Assembly (NCBI RefSeq): GCF_001021065.1
Contig: NZ_CP011546.1
Location: 992,001 to 1,056,000, forward strand
DNA length: 64,000 nt
Origin: Corynebacterium uterequi
Lineage (GTDB): Bacteria > Actinomycetota > Actinomycetes > Mycobacteriales > Mycobacteriaceae
Direction of reading: 5' to 3'
In this document: piece after piece, positions 27,480-37,246 of the stretch
Position numbering within the stretch: the stretch's first letter is position 1
Layout of the letters: the number at the start of each line of letters is the position of its first letter
Program-made: the position numbers and the translations under genes
Notes under the pieces: generated by a model
Told to the model about the DNA's origin: nothing
What the model saw: the letters and a program-made list of their open reading frames with translations, nothing else
Database searches by the model: none

Positions 27480-28441
27480 TTCGCCGCCGGGTCGTCGGGG
27501 ATCGCCGCAACGATGGCGGCGGTGAGTTCCGGTAGGGCCTGCCCCGCGGCGGCCTGCGGGGCGGAGACGGCTACGATGGCCTCGCGTCCCAACGCGTACC
27601 ACTCGGATGCGGTGGAGCCGTTGACCAGCCGGTCGTTTTCGAACCAGGCGACCTCGTCGATCTGGGTGATCCGCTCGCCCGGGGCGTAGTTCGACGGCCC
27701 CGCCGCCCCGCACCGCGCGACGATCGGTTCGTAGCCCTCCCGGGTCCACACCACGGTGCCCGTGTCAGGGTCACTGACAAGGCGCTGGTATTGCTCGGCG
27801 AGGCCGTCGGGGGCGGCGCCGACGAAGGCGGCGCACACCTCGGACTGGCCGGACCGGCCGGGCTGGTCGGCCATGGTGAGATCGGCCAGCGGAACCGGGT
27901 ACGGCTGCGGATCAGCGGCCGGCAGATCAGCAACCGCCGCGCTGACGTCGCTGAGCGGGTGTTCAGCGCCGAGCAACCCGGCGGCATCCGCGCTCACCGC
28001 TACCGTGGGTTGACGGTTGACCGCGAACCATGTCGACAGCGTCGAATCCGGGGTGGCGTCGGCTACCCGCAGCCATTCGACGCCGTCGATCTCGCGGGTC
28101 TGCGAGTACGCCGTGTATTGCAGGGGCAGGTCGATGCCGCACCGCAGCGTCACCCGCTCCTGGGAGGTGCTGTGCCAGACCGCCACCCCGGGCGGGACCG
28201 GTTCGGCGATGGTGGCCCGCTCGTGTCCGAGGACCTCCGCGGGCAACGCGTCGGCGAGTGCGAGACACTCGGGGGAGCCGGCGTCCGGCGCCGGCAGTGC
28301 GGCGACGGCGACCGGGGCGTGGAGCGCGCGCTCGACGACCATCTTCGCGCCAATAAGTGTGCCGAGTACCAACAGGATCGCCAACCCAAGGCTGACGTAG
28401 ATCGGTGTCCGATTAAATTGAACAGCGGTACTCGAACTCAT
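27476..28441 (-). CDS. Membrane-anchored protein with two tandem DUF3515 units
   Basis: This 321-residue protein has one N-terminal membrane helix (IYVSLGLAILLVLGTLIGAKMV) followed by an extracytoplasmic part. DUF3515 proteins with this location (between ddl and thiL) are common in actinobacteria and have no known function. Here the unit appears twice: residues about 58-175 (PECLALADALP, TLRCGIDLP, WFAVNRQPTVAVSA) and about 195-315 (EVCAAFVGAAP, VARCGAAGP, WYALGREAIVAVSA). Each keeps a Cys pair that could form a disulphide. The start at 28441 was chosen over longer frames because TAGACT lies just upstream on its coding strand. Confidence 0.82.
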   Translation of the reverse strand: MSSSTAVQFNRTPIYVSLGLAILLVLGTLIGAKMVVERALHAPVAVAALPAPDAGSPECLALADALPAEVLGHERATIAEPVPPGVAVWHSTSQERVTLRCGIDLPLQYTAYSQTREIDGVEWLRVADATPDSTLSTWFAVNRQPTVAVSADAAGLLGAEHPLSDVSAAVADLPAADPQPYPVPLADLTMADQPGRSGQSEVCAAFVGAAPDGLAEQYQRLVSDPDTGTVVWTREGYEPIVARCGAAGPSNYAPGERITQIDEVAWFENDRLVNGSTASEWYALGREAIVAVSAPQAAAGQALPELTAAIVAAIPDDPAAN

Positions 28442-28474
28442 GTCTCGAAAGTCTAATGAAAGGCCCACCTGCTC

Positions 28475-29437
28475 GTGAACCAACCCGCACCCGCTCACCC
28501 CACGGTCGGTGACGTCGGGGAACATGCCGTCATCCGGGAGATTACGTCGGCCGCCCCGAGTAGCCGCAACGGCGACGACGCCGCCGTCCTCCTGCCCTCC
28601 GCCCCCAACTCGCGAGTGGTGGCCACCACCGACATGCTCGTCGAGGGCCGGCATTTTAACCGGGCGTGGTCAACCCCGGAGGAGGTCGGCATCAAGGCGG
28701 TCACCGCCAACTTCGCCGACATCGAGGCGATGGGGGCGCGCCCCATCAGCGCACTGCTCGGGCTATCTCTGCCGGCGGACACCCCGTTGTCCTTCGTCCG
28801 GGGGCTGGCCGCCGGCATTCACGAGCAGGTACAGAAGTACTCCGCGGAACTCATCGGCGGTGACATCACCGGCGGCAGTAGCCTGGTCATCTCCGTGACG
28901 GCCATCGGGTCCCTCGGCGGAAATCTCCCTGAGCTTTCCCTCCATCGAGCCAAGCCAGGCCAACGCCTGGTCGTTCACGGCCGCCTAGGGTATTCGGCGG
29001 CCGGGCTCGCGCTGCTTAAGCGCTACGGCCGCGACGGTGTACCGCACCGCTTCGCCGAGCTGGTATCGGCTCACTGTGCGCCCCAGCTCACCCCGGGCCG
29101 AGGAGTCATCGCCCGCGCAACGGGAGCCACGTGTATGACCGACAATTCGGATGGCCTCGTCGTGGATCTGTCGACGATCGCTCGGCGGTCCTCGGTAGGC
29201 ATTGACGTCTCCGCGGAGGCGATCGCCCCGGACTCACTTCTCGTCGACGCCGGCCGTGAACTCGGCGTCGACCCGTGGCAGTGGGTGCTCGGCGGGGGCG
29301 AGGACCACTCACTTTTGGCGACAACGGTCCATGACGCGCCCAGTGGTTTTCGTACGATAGGAAGAACAGTCCGCGGAAGTGGTGTCACCATCGACGGTGC
29401 CGCGCCTTCCTACAACTCCGGGTGGGTGAGCTTCTAA
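28475..29437 (+). CDS. thiL: Thiamine-monophosphate kinase
   Basis: ThiL phosphorylates thiamine phosphate to thiamine diphosphate, the last step of the cofactor pathway. The 320-residue protein has the NGDDAAVLL motif, [32 protein letters not shown] and the C-terminal [11 protein letters not shown] and [11 protein letters not shown] motifs of the PurM/ThiL fold. GTG at 28475 has GAAAGG upstream. It begins 33 nt from the divergent DUF3515 start and abuts ung. Confidence 0.95.
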   Translation: MNQPAPAHPTVGDVGEHAVIREITSAAPSSRNGDDAAVLLPSAPNSRVVATTDMLVEGRHFNRAWSTPEEVGIKAVTANFADIEAMGARPISALLGLSLPADTPLSFVRGLAAGIHEQVQKYSAELIGGDITGGSSLVISVTAIGSLGGNLPELSLHRAKPGQRLVVHGRLGYSAAGLALLKRYGRDGVPHRFAELVSAHCAPQLTPGRGVIARATGATCMTDNSDGLVVDLSTIARRSSVGIDVSAEAIAPDSLLVDAGRELGVDPWQWVLGGGEDHSLLATTVHDAPSGFRTIGRTVRGSGVTIDGAAPSYNSGWVSF

Positions 29438-29442
29438 CAACC

Positions 29443-30111
29443 ATGGCGCTTCCAGTACATCAGTCCTGGCAACCGGTGCTCGCGCCGGTGGAGGATCGCG
29501 TGCATGCCCTCGGCGACTTTCTACGCAGCGAACCCTCTTACCTGCCGGCCGGACGGGATATTCTCCGGGCTTTTCAAGATCCCTTCGACGCGGTGAAGGT
29601 GCTCATCGTCGGGCAAGACCCGTACCCCACGCCCGGGCACCCCATGGGGCTGAGCTTTTCCACGCAGCCCGGCGTGGCCCCACCGCGATCGCTGGTCAAT
29701 ATCTACCGGGAGCTGCACGAGGACCTCGGGATTGCGCCGAGGACGGACGGCGACCTCACCGGCTGGGCCAGCCAGGGCGTGCTCCTACTTAACCGCGTGC
29801 TCACCGTGCGTCCCGGTGAACCCGCCTCCCACCGTGGCCGCGGATGGGAAGAGGTCACCGAGTGTGCCATCCGAGCACTGGCGAACCGAGACGCGCCGCT
29901 AGTGGCGATCCTGTGGGGGCGCCAGGCGCAAAGCGCCGCCCAGTTTTTGGGCGACATCCCGCGTATCGAATCAGCACACCCCTCGCCGCTGTCCGCCTCG
30001 CGCGGATTCTTCGGCTCCCGGCCATTTAGCCGGGCCAACGACGCCCTCGTTGCGCAAGGCGCCGCTCCCGTGGACTGGGCCGCCGGCCCGGAACGGGGGC
30101 AGCATGGTTAA
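29443..30111 (+). CDS. ung: Uracil-DNA glycosylase
   Basis: Ung removes uracil from DNA to start base-excision repair. The 222 residues carry the water-activating motif [18 protein letters not shown] (catalytic Asp), [23 protein letters not shown], and the C-terminal [18 protein letters not shown] leucine/serine loop. The ATG at 29443, just after the thiL stop, gives the family length. Its 3' end overlaps the next gene by 8 nt, so thiL, ung, the DhaL gene and recG are probably one transcript. Confidence 0.96.
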   Translation: MALPVHQSWQPVLAPVEDRVHALGDFLRSEPSYLPAGRDILRAFQDPFDAVKVLIVGQDPYPTPGHPMGLSFSTQPGVAPPRSLVNIYRELHEDLGIAPRTDGDLTGWASQGVLLLNRVLTVRPGEPASHRGRGWEEVTECAIRALANRDAPLVAILWGRQAQSAAQFLGDIPRIESAHPSPLSASRGFFGSRPFSRANDALVAQGAAPVDWAAGPERGQHG

Positions 30112-31648
30112 CGATGCCTATGTTCGGCTCGACGGGCGGGGTTTGTTCGGCTGGGCGCGCCGGGCCGCCGACCAGCTGGCTACTCGCCGCGCCGAGATCA
30201 ATGCCCTCAATGTCTTCCCCGTCCCGGATGCCGACACCGGTTCCAACCTCGCCCACACTATCGCCTCTGCCGTCGACGAAGCCGCCGGCCTGCCGGAGAA
30301 CCTGTGGGACGATTTCACCACCGTCGCCCAGGCTTTGGCCCGCGGCGCCATCCGAGGAGCCCGCGGGAACTCGGGGGTGGTGCTCTCGCAGATTCTGCGT
30401 GGAGTGGCGGAGGCGGAAACGGATGACGGTTTCGACGGCGCGGCTCTAGCGGAGAGCCTGCGCATCGCCGTCAGCCTCATCGACGCTGCCATCGTCGACC
30501 CGGTGGAAGGCACCGTCGTCACGGTGGTCCGCGCCACGGCTGTCGCCGCCACCGAGGCCGCAGCCAGCGACTCCAGCCTCGACTATGTCCTCGCCGCCGC
30601 GGTCGCGGCCGCCCGTACCGCGTTGAGCAATACGCCCTCGCAACTCGAGGCCTTGCGCACCGCCGGGGTAGTCGACGCCGGAGGGGCAGGGTTCGTTGTC
30701 CTCCTCGAAGCCCTGGCAACCCAAGTGGGCGCGGAGCTGGGGGACAGCGAACGCTATAGCGCCGGCGCTCCCGATCTCACCCTCGCCGCCGGTACGGATC
30801 CGGAACTTGAGGTGATGTTCCTCTTCACCGCCGACGGGGCTGCCATCGACGCTTTGGAGACAGAGTTCACCGGTCGGGGGACCTCCCTGCTCATCGCTCG
30901 TGGCGACGGTGAAGCAACAGTCCACATCCACACCCACGTGGCCGGGGCCGTCATCGAGCGCGCCTTCGCCTTGGGCGCCGTCAGTGACTTACGCATCGAG
31001 GTGCTGCCCGGATTGCCCCACGTCGACCGGCCGGAGCGGGTGCTCGTCGCCCTCACCCCGCCCGGGTCGGTGGCGACGCTGTATCGGACGGTCGGGGCGC
31101 AGGTCGTGGAAGTAGACGCCACCACCATGAGCAGCACCGACATTGTCGGTTCCGTCCTCACCGAGATCCGCCGCAGTCGCGCCGGGGAAGTCATCCTGCT
31201 GCCCAATGGGATGCTGCGCCGACGGGAACTCGTCGCCGTAGACAACGCCACCCACGCCTTCGACCAAGCCATCACCCTTGTGCCCACCCGGCGGGTCGTC
31301 TCCGGAATCGCGGCGCTGGCCTTACACGAACCCAAGGAGCCACTGGCAACAGCGGCGTACACCATGATGGAAGCCGCCGCCGCCATGCGCACAGCCACCG
31401 TCGCCGAGGACCTCACCGTCCGCGCAGAGGGCAACACCTGGACGTCGGATACCCTCCTGGCGGCCGTCACCTCGGCCAGCCGACGGCTCCTCGACGGCGG
31501 GGGCGAACTCGTCACCCTCATCACCGCCGAGGCCCTGGCCGCCGAACAGCTCGACGCTTTGGAACACGAACTCGGCGTGGACGTCGTCCACTACGACGGC
31601 ACCGGGCTGACTAGCGCGGGCCTGCTCGCGGAGATCGGAGTGGAATAG
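30104..31648 (+). CDS. DAK2/DhaL-domain protein, FakA/YloV-like
   Basis: This 514-residue protein begins with a DhaL-type kinase domain: [18 protein letters not shown] (Mg-binding aspartates), [17 protein letters not shown], and [16 protein letters not shown] middle and a C-terminal domain follow, as in FakA/YloV, the ATP-binding subunit of fatty-acid kinase in firmicutes. No FakB (DegV) partner gene is visible here, and the actinobacterial function is not established. It starts inside the end of ung and abuts recG with no gap, so it is translationally linked to both. Confidence 0.87.
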   Translation: MVNDAYVRLDGRGLFGWARRAADQLATRRAEINALNVFPVPDADTGSNLAHTIASAVDEAAGLPENLWDDFTTVAQALARGAIRGARGNSGVVLSQILRGVAEAETDDGFDGAALAESLRIAVSLIDAAIVDPVEGTVVTVVRATAVAATEAAASDSSLDYVLAAAVAAARTALSNTPSQLEALRTAGVVDAGGAGFVVLLEALATQVGAELGDSERYSAGAPDLTLAAGTDPELEVMFLFTADGAAIDALETEFTGRGTSLLIARGDGEATVHIHTHVAGAVIERAFALGAVSDLRIEVLPGLPHVDRPERVLVALTPPGSVATLYRTVGAQVVEVDATTMSSTDIVGSVLTEIRRSRAGEVILLPNGMLRRRELVAVDNATHAFDQAITLVPTRRVVSGIAALALHEPKEPLATAAYTMMEAAAAMRTATVAEDLTVRAEGNTWTSDTLLAAVTSASRRLLDGGGELVTLITAEALAAEQLDALEHELGVDVVHYDGTGLTSAGLLAEIGVE

Positions 31649-33760
31649 ATGCTGGGCTGGCGAGACGACCGGGCATTAGCCGATGTGCTGCCGGCTAGAG
31701 AAGCAACTGCGCTGAAGAAGGCTTTCGGCTACACCCACTGCTGGGAACTACTCGAACACTTTCCTCGCCGCTACGTCCGCCACGGCGACGCCTCCAGCCT
31801 GTTGCAGGCCGATGACGGTGACGTGGTTTCCGTCATCGCGACCGTCGTCGGCCACAGCGTCTATCACCGAGGTCCGAAGAAAACCGTCTACCGCTTCCAG
31901 CTCGTCGAGGAATCCGGGCATCCCATCGACGCCTCATTCTTCAACGGTCACTACGCCGGCCGCGCCCTCGCCGACGGCTCCGTTGCCGCCTTCACAGGGA
32001 AGGTGACGTTCTACCGTGGCCAACCCCAGCTGCAGCACCCGGACTTCTTCGTCATCCGCGGCCCCGGCGCCGGCCAGCAGGGCACTGGATCCCTCAAGGC
32101 CTTAAGCACGTACGGCAGGCTGCGCGACATCCTCAACGACCACCACTACCTGCCCGTCTACCCTGCGACCTCGACGATCACCACGTGGCGGATCATGGGC
32201 GCCGTCATCGAAGTCCTCGACTCCCTCCCGGCGATCCCCGAACCGCTGGGCACACCACCTGCCGGCCTGCCCTCCTTGGACCAGGCGGTGCGCCTCATCC
32301 ATCAGCCGGACCGCCGCGGCCCCGACGGCCCCCTCACTCGACTCAAATACAATGAGGCTCTCTCGCTAGCCCTGGTCATGGCGCTGCGGCGTGCCGACCA
32401 CGCCGAACGTCGCGCGCCCAGCCTCCCGCCCGTCGACGCCGGGCAACGTGCCCAGCTGCTTGGCTCCCTGCCTTACTCGCTCACCGAGGGACAACACCAC
32501 GTCCTCGGCCACATCAGCGACGACCTCGCCGGTACTGTCCCCATGAGCCGGCTGCTCCAAGGAGAGGTCGGCTCAGGCAAAACCGTCGTCGCGCTGCTTG
32601 CCATGCTGCAGGCCGTCGACGCCGGCGCGCAATGCGCCATGCTCGTGCCCACCGAGGTCCTGGCCATCCAGCATGCACGTTCACTGACCAGTCAACTGCT
32701 CGCCGCCGGTTGCACCGCCACCGTCGTGGCACTCACCGGATCTATGCCCACGGCAGCAAAACGCCAGGCGCTGCTCGATATCGTCTCCGGCCAAGTCGAC
32801 ATCGTGATCGGAACCCACGCACTCATCCAAGAAACGGTGGAGTTCTTCGATCTCGGGCTCGTCGTGGTCGACGAACAGCACCGATTCGGCGTCGAACAGC
32901 GTGACCAGCTACGCACGAAGGGCCGGGAAGGAAAGACCCCGCACCTGCTCGTCATGACCGCCACCCCCATCCCACGCACCATCGCCATGACCGTCTTTGG
33001 GGACCTGGCCGTATCGACCCTGCGGGAACTGCCGGGTGGGCGGAAACCGATCCAATCCTCCGTCGTGCCGGAAAGCCGGCCGGCGTGGACGCGCCGGGCC
33101 TACGAGCGCATCGCCGAGGAGGTCGCCGACGGTCACCAGGCCTACGTGGTGTGCCCCCGCATCGACGGCGAGGGAGGGGTGCTCGAAACCTACGAGTACC
33201 TCTCCACGGTCCGCTACCCGGATCTGCGGGTGGGGTTGCTCCACGGCCGGCTGCGTGGGGAGGACAAGGACGCGGTCATGAAGGCCTTCGCAGCCGGGGA
33301 GATCGACATACTTGTAGCCACGACTGTCATCGAGGTCGGCGTGGACGTCGCCAACGCCACCGTCATGCTCATCCGCGAGGCGGAAAACTTCGGAGTGAGC
33401 CAGCTGCACCAGCTACGAGGACGCGTTGGCCGAGGCGGGCATGCGTCGCTGTGCCTTCTACACACGCTGGCCGACGACGCCAGCCCTGCATTCGCCCGAG
33501 TGTCCGCGGTGGCCGCGACGTCGGATGGTTTCGAGCTGGCCACGGTGGATCTCGCCCACCGGCAAGAAGGCGACATCCTCGGCACCTCGCAGTCCGGGCG
33601 GGAGAAATCGGTGAAGCTGCTGAGCCTGATCGATGACTACTTGCTCATTGAACGTGCCAACGCCGACGCGGCCGCACTCGTCGAGCGAGATCGGGATCTC
33701 GCGAAGCGCCTGGCTGCGGAGATCGCCGAGAACGAACGCGAGTACCTCAACAAAAGCTAG
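31649..33760 (+). CDS. recG: ATP-dependent DNA helicase RecG
   Basis: RecG remodels stalled replication forks and Holliday junctions. The 703 residues contain an N-terminal wedge/OB domain (about 60-150), Walker A LQGEVGSGKTVVALLAML, the DEQH box VVDEQHRFGVEQRDQL, MTATPIPRTIAMTVFGDL, and the C-terminal TTVIEVGVDVANA and QLRGRVGRGGHASLCLL motifs. The ATG directly follows the stop codon of the preceding gene. Confidence 0.97.
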   Translation: MLGWRDDRALADVLPAREATALKKAFGYTHCWELLEHFPRRYVRHGDASSLLQADDGDVVSVIATVVGHSVYHRGPKKTVYRFQLVEESGHPIDASFFNGHYAGRALADGSVAAFTGKVTFYRGQPQLQHPDFFVIRGPGAGQQGTGSLKALSTYGRLRDILNDHHYLPVYPATSTITTWRIMGAVIEVLDSLPAIPEPLGTPPAGLPSLDQAVRLIHQPDRRGPDGPLTRLKYNEALSLALVMALRRADHAERRAPSLPPVDAGQRAQLLGSLPYSLTEGQHHVLGHISDDLAGTVPMSRLLQGEVGSGKTVVALLAMLQAVDAGAQCAMLVPTEVLAIQHARSLTSQLLAAGCTATVVALTGSMPTAAKRQALLDIVSGQVDIVIGTHALIQETVEFFDLGLVVVDEQHRFGVEQRDQLRTKGREGKTPHLLVMTATPIPRTIAMTVFGDLAVSTLRELPGGRKPIQSSVVPESRPAWTRRAYERIAEEVADGHQAYVVCPRIDGEGGVLETYEYLSTVRYPDLRVGLLHGRLRGEDKDAVMKAFAAGEIDILVATTVIEVGVDVANATVMLIREAENFGVSQLHQLRGRVGRGGHASLCLLHTLADDASPAFARVSAVAATSDGFELATVDLAHRQEGDILGTSQSGREKSVKLLSLIDDYLLIERANADAAALVERDRDLAKRLAAEIAENEREYLNKS

Positions 33761-33779
33761 GCGGAAGGTTGTCGCTAAC

Positions 33780-33998
33780 ATGAGCGGCATGAAAATCCAT
33801 GCGCCTTTTGCCGGAATAGTTCGGTACCACGTCGCTCCTGGTCAACAGGTGGCCGCCGGCGATACCCTCGCCACGGTGGAAGCCATCAAGCTTGAGGCCT
33901 CAGTGCCGGCCCCGGGGCCGGGGACAGTGGGCGAGGTGTTCCGTGCTGATTTCTCGGATGTCCTCGGCGGCGACGAGTTGTTGGAGTTGGGCCAGTGA
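33780..33998 (+). CDS. Small biotinyl/lipoyl-domain protein
   Basis: This 72-residue protein is a single biotinyl domain: MKIHAPFAGIVRYHVAPGQQVAAGDTLATVEAIKLEASVPAP... The modified lysine lies in VEAIKLEAS, a variant of the usual EAMKM. Start could be 33780 or the in-frame ATG at 33789. Similar small biotin-carrier proteins serve acyl-CoA carboxylases in actinobacteria, but no carboxylase gene lies nearby. Its last codon overlaps the rsmD start, so coexpression with recG and rsmD is likely. Confidence 0.85.
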   Translation: MSGMKIHAPFAGIVRYHVAPGQQVAAGDTLATVEAIKLEASVPAPGPGTVGEVFRADFSDVLGGDELLELGQ

Positions 33999-34567
33999 CG
34001 CGCATCATTGCCGGGGAGGCGCGCGGGCGCACCATTGCTGTGCCGCCGACGGGCACCAGGCCGACGTCCGACCGCGCCCGCGAGGGGCTCTTCTCCTCCC
34101 TTCAGGTGCGATTCGGCTTCCTTGATGCCGTGGTGCTCGACCTCTTCGCCGGTTCGGGAGCCCTCGGCCTAGAGGCCGCCAGTAGGGGAGCGGCCACGGT
34201 ACATTTGGTCGATGACGACGCCACCGCCTGCGAGATCATGCGCCGCAACGCGGCCATCGTGAAGCACGACGACGTCCACATCCACCAGCTCAAGGCATCC
34301 GCCTACCTGGCGCAGGCCCCGCACGACTACTTCGACATGGTGCTCATTGACCCGCCCTATGCGCTGGCGGACGCATCCGTGGTGGACATGCTTGATGCCC
34401 TGCAGCCGTGCTTGCGCGACGGCGCGGCCGTCGTGGTGGAACGCCACCGGGATTCCCCGGAAACGGACTGGCCGGCGGCGTTTACCCCCACGGGGCAAAA
34501 GCTGAAGAAGCGAACCTATGGCATCGCGCGGATGGACATGGCAACATTTGAGCGAATGGACCGCTAA
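33995..34567 (+). CDS. rsmD: 16S rRNA (guanine-N2)-methyltransferase RsmD
   Basis: RsmD methylates G966 (E. coli numbering) of 16S rRNA using SAM. The 190-residue protein has TRIIAGEARGRTIAVPP, RPTSDRAREGLFSSL, the SAM motif VLDLFAGSGALGLEAASRGA and the catalytic LIDPPYAL. The GTG at 33995 overlaps the preceding stop by 4 nt. coaD follows 26 nt later; the rsmD-coaD pair is conserved across bacteria. Confidence 0.95.
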   Translation: MTRIIAGEARGRTIAVPPTGTRPTSDRAREGLFSSLQVRFGFLDAVVLDLFAGSGALGLEAASRGAATVHLVDDDATACEIMRRNAAIVKHDDVHIHQLKASAYLAQAPHDYFDMVLIDPPYALADASVVDMLDALQPCLRDGAAVVVERHRDSPETDWPAAFTPTGQKLKKRTYGIARMDMATFERMDR

Positions 34568-34593
34568 CCCAACCCTGTAAAAGGAGCGTCACC

Positions 34594-35073
34594 ATGTACA
34601 AGGCTGTCTGCCCCGGGTCCTTCGACCCTGTGACCAATGGGCACCTGTCTATCTTCCGTCGGGCCGCGCCTCTGTTCGACGAGGTCACCGTGCTTGTCAC
34701 CGGCAACCCCAACAAGAAGTCGGGGTTGTTTAGTGTGGAGGAACGCGTGGAACTCATCCGGGAGGTCACGGCAGACATCACCAACCTGCGAGTTGATAGC
34801 TGGTCTGGCCTGCTCGTGGACTACACGACCGCCCATGGCGTGCAAGCGCTGGTTAAAGGGCTGCGGTCCTCTCTCGACTTCGACTACGAGCAGCCTATGG
34901 CTCAGGTTAACCGCCGCCTCACTGGCGTGGAGACGCTGTTCCTCATGACTGACGAGCAATACGGCTACGTTTCCAGTTCCCTGTGCAAGGAAGTGGTGCG
35001 CTTCGGGGGAGACGTCTCTGGCCTGGTGCCCGCGACGGTGCACGAGGCCATGAAGGCGAAGTACGCGGGGTAG
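34594..35073 (+). CDS. coaD: Phosphopantetheine adenylyltransferase
   Basis: CoaD joins 4'-phosphopantetheine and ATP to dephospho-CoA, the penultimate CoA step. The 159 residues show the nucleotidyltransferase motif PGSFDPVTNGHLSIFRRAA and the second motif YVSSSLCKEVVRFGGDVSGLVP. The ISSTxVR-type arginine is lysine here (SSSLCKE), a conservative change in an otherwise typical protein. AAAGGAGCG lies 8 nt before the ATG. coaE, the next CoA enzyme, is also in this window. Confidence 0.96.
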   Translation: MYKAVCPGSFDPVTNGHLSIFRRAAPLFDEVTVLVTGNPNKKSGLFSVEERVELIREVTADITNLRVDSWSGLLVDYTTAHGVQALVKGLRSSLDFDYEQPMAQVNRRLTGVETLFLMTDEQYGYVSSSLCKEVVRFGGDVSGLVPATVHEAMKAKYAG

Positions 35074-35518
35074 GGTGGGGCGGTGAGGTGCTCACAGGTT
35101 ATAAGTGATGAAAGTCACGATTAGCGTTCCTTGTGGGATTTGCCGGGGGATAGTGTAGGGGCAGGAAGAGGCTCTACGGGCGCAAATCAAACAGGAAAGA
35201 GCGGTGCGCGATCTTGTCGTTATATTTCTCGGATATGATGTGTTTGGCCTTATTCTCGACAATTCTTCGCTGTAGCTCTTAGGCAAAAATGCTAGGCGGC
35301 ATCGCGGTGAGCCAGTCGGTCCTGCGTGATTACGGCGTCCGGCAGCCTTTTCTCAACCGATCTGTGGCCGCACTATTGCCCTTCTGGGAGCTGCTGTTGG
35401 CGATCGGGTTACTGGTTCCGGTTTTAAACGGTCCTGCTAAGGTTTCCTGCTCCGTGCTCTTTGCGCTCTACGCAGTCATGCAGGCGGGAACTTTGCTGAG
35501 GGGGAAATCTGTCGTAGT

Positions 35519-35526
35519 AGATTTCT
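35519..35526 (+). repeat. Left 8-bp target-site duplication (AGATTTCT)
   Basis: AGATTTCT directly precedes the left end of the insertion sequence and is repeated at 37005-37012. Eight-bp duplications are characteristic of ISL3-family transposition. Confidence 0.93.
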
Positions 35527-37004
35527 GGCTCTTCGCGTTTGAGTGTGGGTGAGTGTCTCATCCCGGGGTGGGTGTCGTGCACACAATAAGGGCCGAGGCC
35601 CTAGCAGGATAGGGGATACCACTCACCAATCCTGAAACGAAGGCCTCGACCCATGTCCGATCCTACAACCAACCCCCAGCAGGCCATCAACCGTGACCCC
35701 GCCGGTTACTGTAAGCGATGCGACGACCTCGTCGGGCTAGACGCAATGCACGTCCTTAGCGTCCACGACCGCGACGAGTACCGGGAAATCACGGTCGAAT
35801 CCGATCCCACACCACGGGCGTGCCCCGACTGTCACGGCCCAGGCGCCGCCCATGGGCGGGTACCCGTAACGCTGGTAGACATTCCCTCTTTCGGTAGGCC
35901 GGTGAGGATCTGCTGGCTCAAGCGCCGGTATACCTGCCCCGCACCCGGCTGTGCACGCACGACCTTCGTCGAGCACAATCCCACGGTTGCGCTGCCACGC
36001 CAGCGCATAACGGTGCGCGTGGTCGCCTGGGCGTTAGAACAACTACGCCGGGAGCACGCCACCATTAATTCCCTTGCCCGGCAGTTATCAACTGCCTGGT
36101 CCACCGTATGGAAGCCGGTCAAGGCTGCTCTTGAGGCCTTAGCTGCTGACCCCACACGCTTCGACGGGGTCAGCGCACTAGGAGTAGATGAGCACATCTG
36201 GCACCACACATGCCGCAGCAAACGCGGCCCGAAGGAATTTACGGGGATGGTGGATCTTAGCCGCGATGACCACGGCAAGGTCAAAGCTAGGCTTGTTGAC
36301 CTGGTGCCAGGACGCTCAGCCAGCGTGCTCGCTGGCTGGCTACGGCAACGAGGGGAGGGTTTTCGTTCCCGGGTGGATATCGCCGCGTTGGATCCGTTCG
36401 CCGGGTACAAGCGAGCCATTGATGACACCCTCGACGACGCCACCGCCGTGTTGGATGCTTTCCATGTCGTCAAGCTGGCGGTCACTGCTGTCGATGATGT
36501 CCGACGCAGGTTGTGGCAACATATCACCGGCTATCGCGGCAGAAGCGGAGATCCGTTGTACGGCATTCGTACCATTGTGCGTTGTGATCCTCGTCGGCTC
36601 ACTGAGCGTCAGTGGCAACGCTTTGATGCGGCTATCGCCGCCGATCCGCGTCACGAGGAGTTGTTTATTGCCTGGCAGGCGGCGCATGCCCTGCGGGCGG
36701 CGTATCACGAACCGGACATGGCTGCAGGCCGGCGAGCGGCGTGTGAAGCGTTGCGGAGTCTGCCGTCATGTCCGATACCGGAGATGGCCCGGTTAGGCAG
36801 AACGTTGCGTAGGTGGAAGGATGCCTTTTTGGCGTACTGGGACACCGCGCGCAGTAACAATGGTGGCACGGAAGCGATCAATGGGCTGATCGAGCTTCAT
36901 CGCCGCCTGGCAAGAGGGTTTCGCAACCGTGACAACTACCGTCTACGGATGCTGTTGATCGCCGGGGGGCTACGCCTGTGACCCACACTCAAACACGAAG
37001 AGCC
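35527..37004 (+). mobile_element. Complete ISL3-family insertion sequence, 1478 bp
   Basis: The ends are 24-bp inverted repeats beginning GGCTCTTCG, left at 35527-35550 and right at 36981-37004, with a single mismatch (C versus T at position 10). Both ends are flanked by AGATTTCT. It holds one intact transposase gene on the plus strand. Perfect duplications and an intact gene point to a recent insertion and likely mobility. Confidence 0.95.
35653..36981 (+). CDS. ISL3-family transposase
   Basis: This 442-residue transposase has an N-terminal zinc-finger region (YCKRCDDLV; RACPDCHGP; RRYTCPAPGCARTTF), a helix-turn-helix region (INSLARQLSTAWSTVW) and the ISL3 catalytic core: first Asp in ALGVDEHIWHH, second in IAALDPFAGYKRA and the Glu in NNGGTEAINGLIELHRRLARGFRN. 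All parts are intact, so it should be active. The stop codon lies at the inner edge of the right inverted repeat. Confidence 0.95.
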   Translation: MSDPTTNPQQAINRDPAGYCKRCDDLVGLDAMHVLSVHDRDEYREITVESDPTPRACPDCHGPGAAHGRVPVTLVDIPSFGRPVRICWLKRRYTCPAPGCARTTFVEHNPTVALPRQRITVRVVAWALEQLRREHATINSLARQLSTAWSTVWKPVKAALEALAADPTRFDGVSALGVDEHIWHHTCRSKRGPKEFTGMVDLSRDDHGKVKARLVDLVPGRSASVLAGWLRQRGEGFRSRVDIAALDPFAGYKRAIDDTLDDATAVLDAFHVVKLAVTAVDDVRRRLWQHITGYRGRSGDPLYGIRTIVRCDPRRLTERQWQRFDAAIAADPRHEELFIAWQAAHALRAAYHEPDMAAGRRAACEALRSLPSCPIPEMARLGRTLRRWKDAFLAYWDTARSNNGGTEAINGLIELHRRLARGFRNRDNYRLRMLLIAGGLRL

Positions 37005-37012
37005 AGATTTCT
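37005..37012 (+). repeat. Right 8-bp target-site duplication (AGATTTCT)
   Basis: This is identical to 35519-35526 and marks the right junction of the insertion sequence with the split membrane-protein gene. Confidence 0.93.
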
Positions 37013-37246
37013 GGGGAGCTGTCTTGATGAATGGTACCAAGGCCGCTTTTCTGGTGCTGCCGTTGGATGGATTCGTTGATTGGCAGCACGCCCGGCTCAA
37101 GCCCCCTTTTATTGCCCTCTCGTTGGTGGTTCTATCGACTTTTTTCATTGAGGCCACAAAATACTTCTTCACTGATGCCTTGCGGGAGCGTGAGCCGATA
37201 GTGGCGAAAAGGGGTGCGCCGGTTTTTCAGGTCTAAAAGGACGCTG

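Larger units (their letters stand above)
35289..37236 (+). pseudogene. MauE/DoxX-like membrane protein gene split by an insertion sequence
   Basis: Left part 35289-35526 encodes VSQSVLRDYGV... and membrane segments (LLPFWELLLAIGLLVPVL; VSCSVLFALYAVMQAGTLL). After removing the element and one 8-bp target copy, the frame continues without a break into 37013-37236 (WGAVLMNGTKAAFLVLPLDGF...FQV, TAA at 37234). The rebuilt protein has at least 150 residues and the four-helix look of the MauE/DoxX redox-associated family, without its usual CGCFG motif. Stops in all frames just before 35289 suggest that ATG is the start or that the N-terminus was already damaged. The insertion must inactivate it. Confidence 0.75.

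Noticed and set aside
35074..35288. Short frame VRDLVVIFLGYDVFGLILDNSSL as N-terminus of the split MauE-like gene
   Set aside because: It ends in a stop in a different frame, and all three frames are closed before 35289. A frameshift could join them, but nothing visible proves it.
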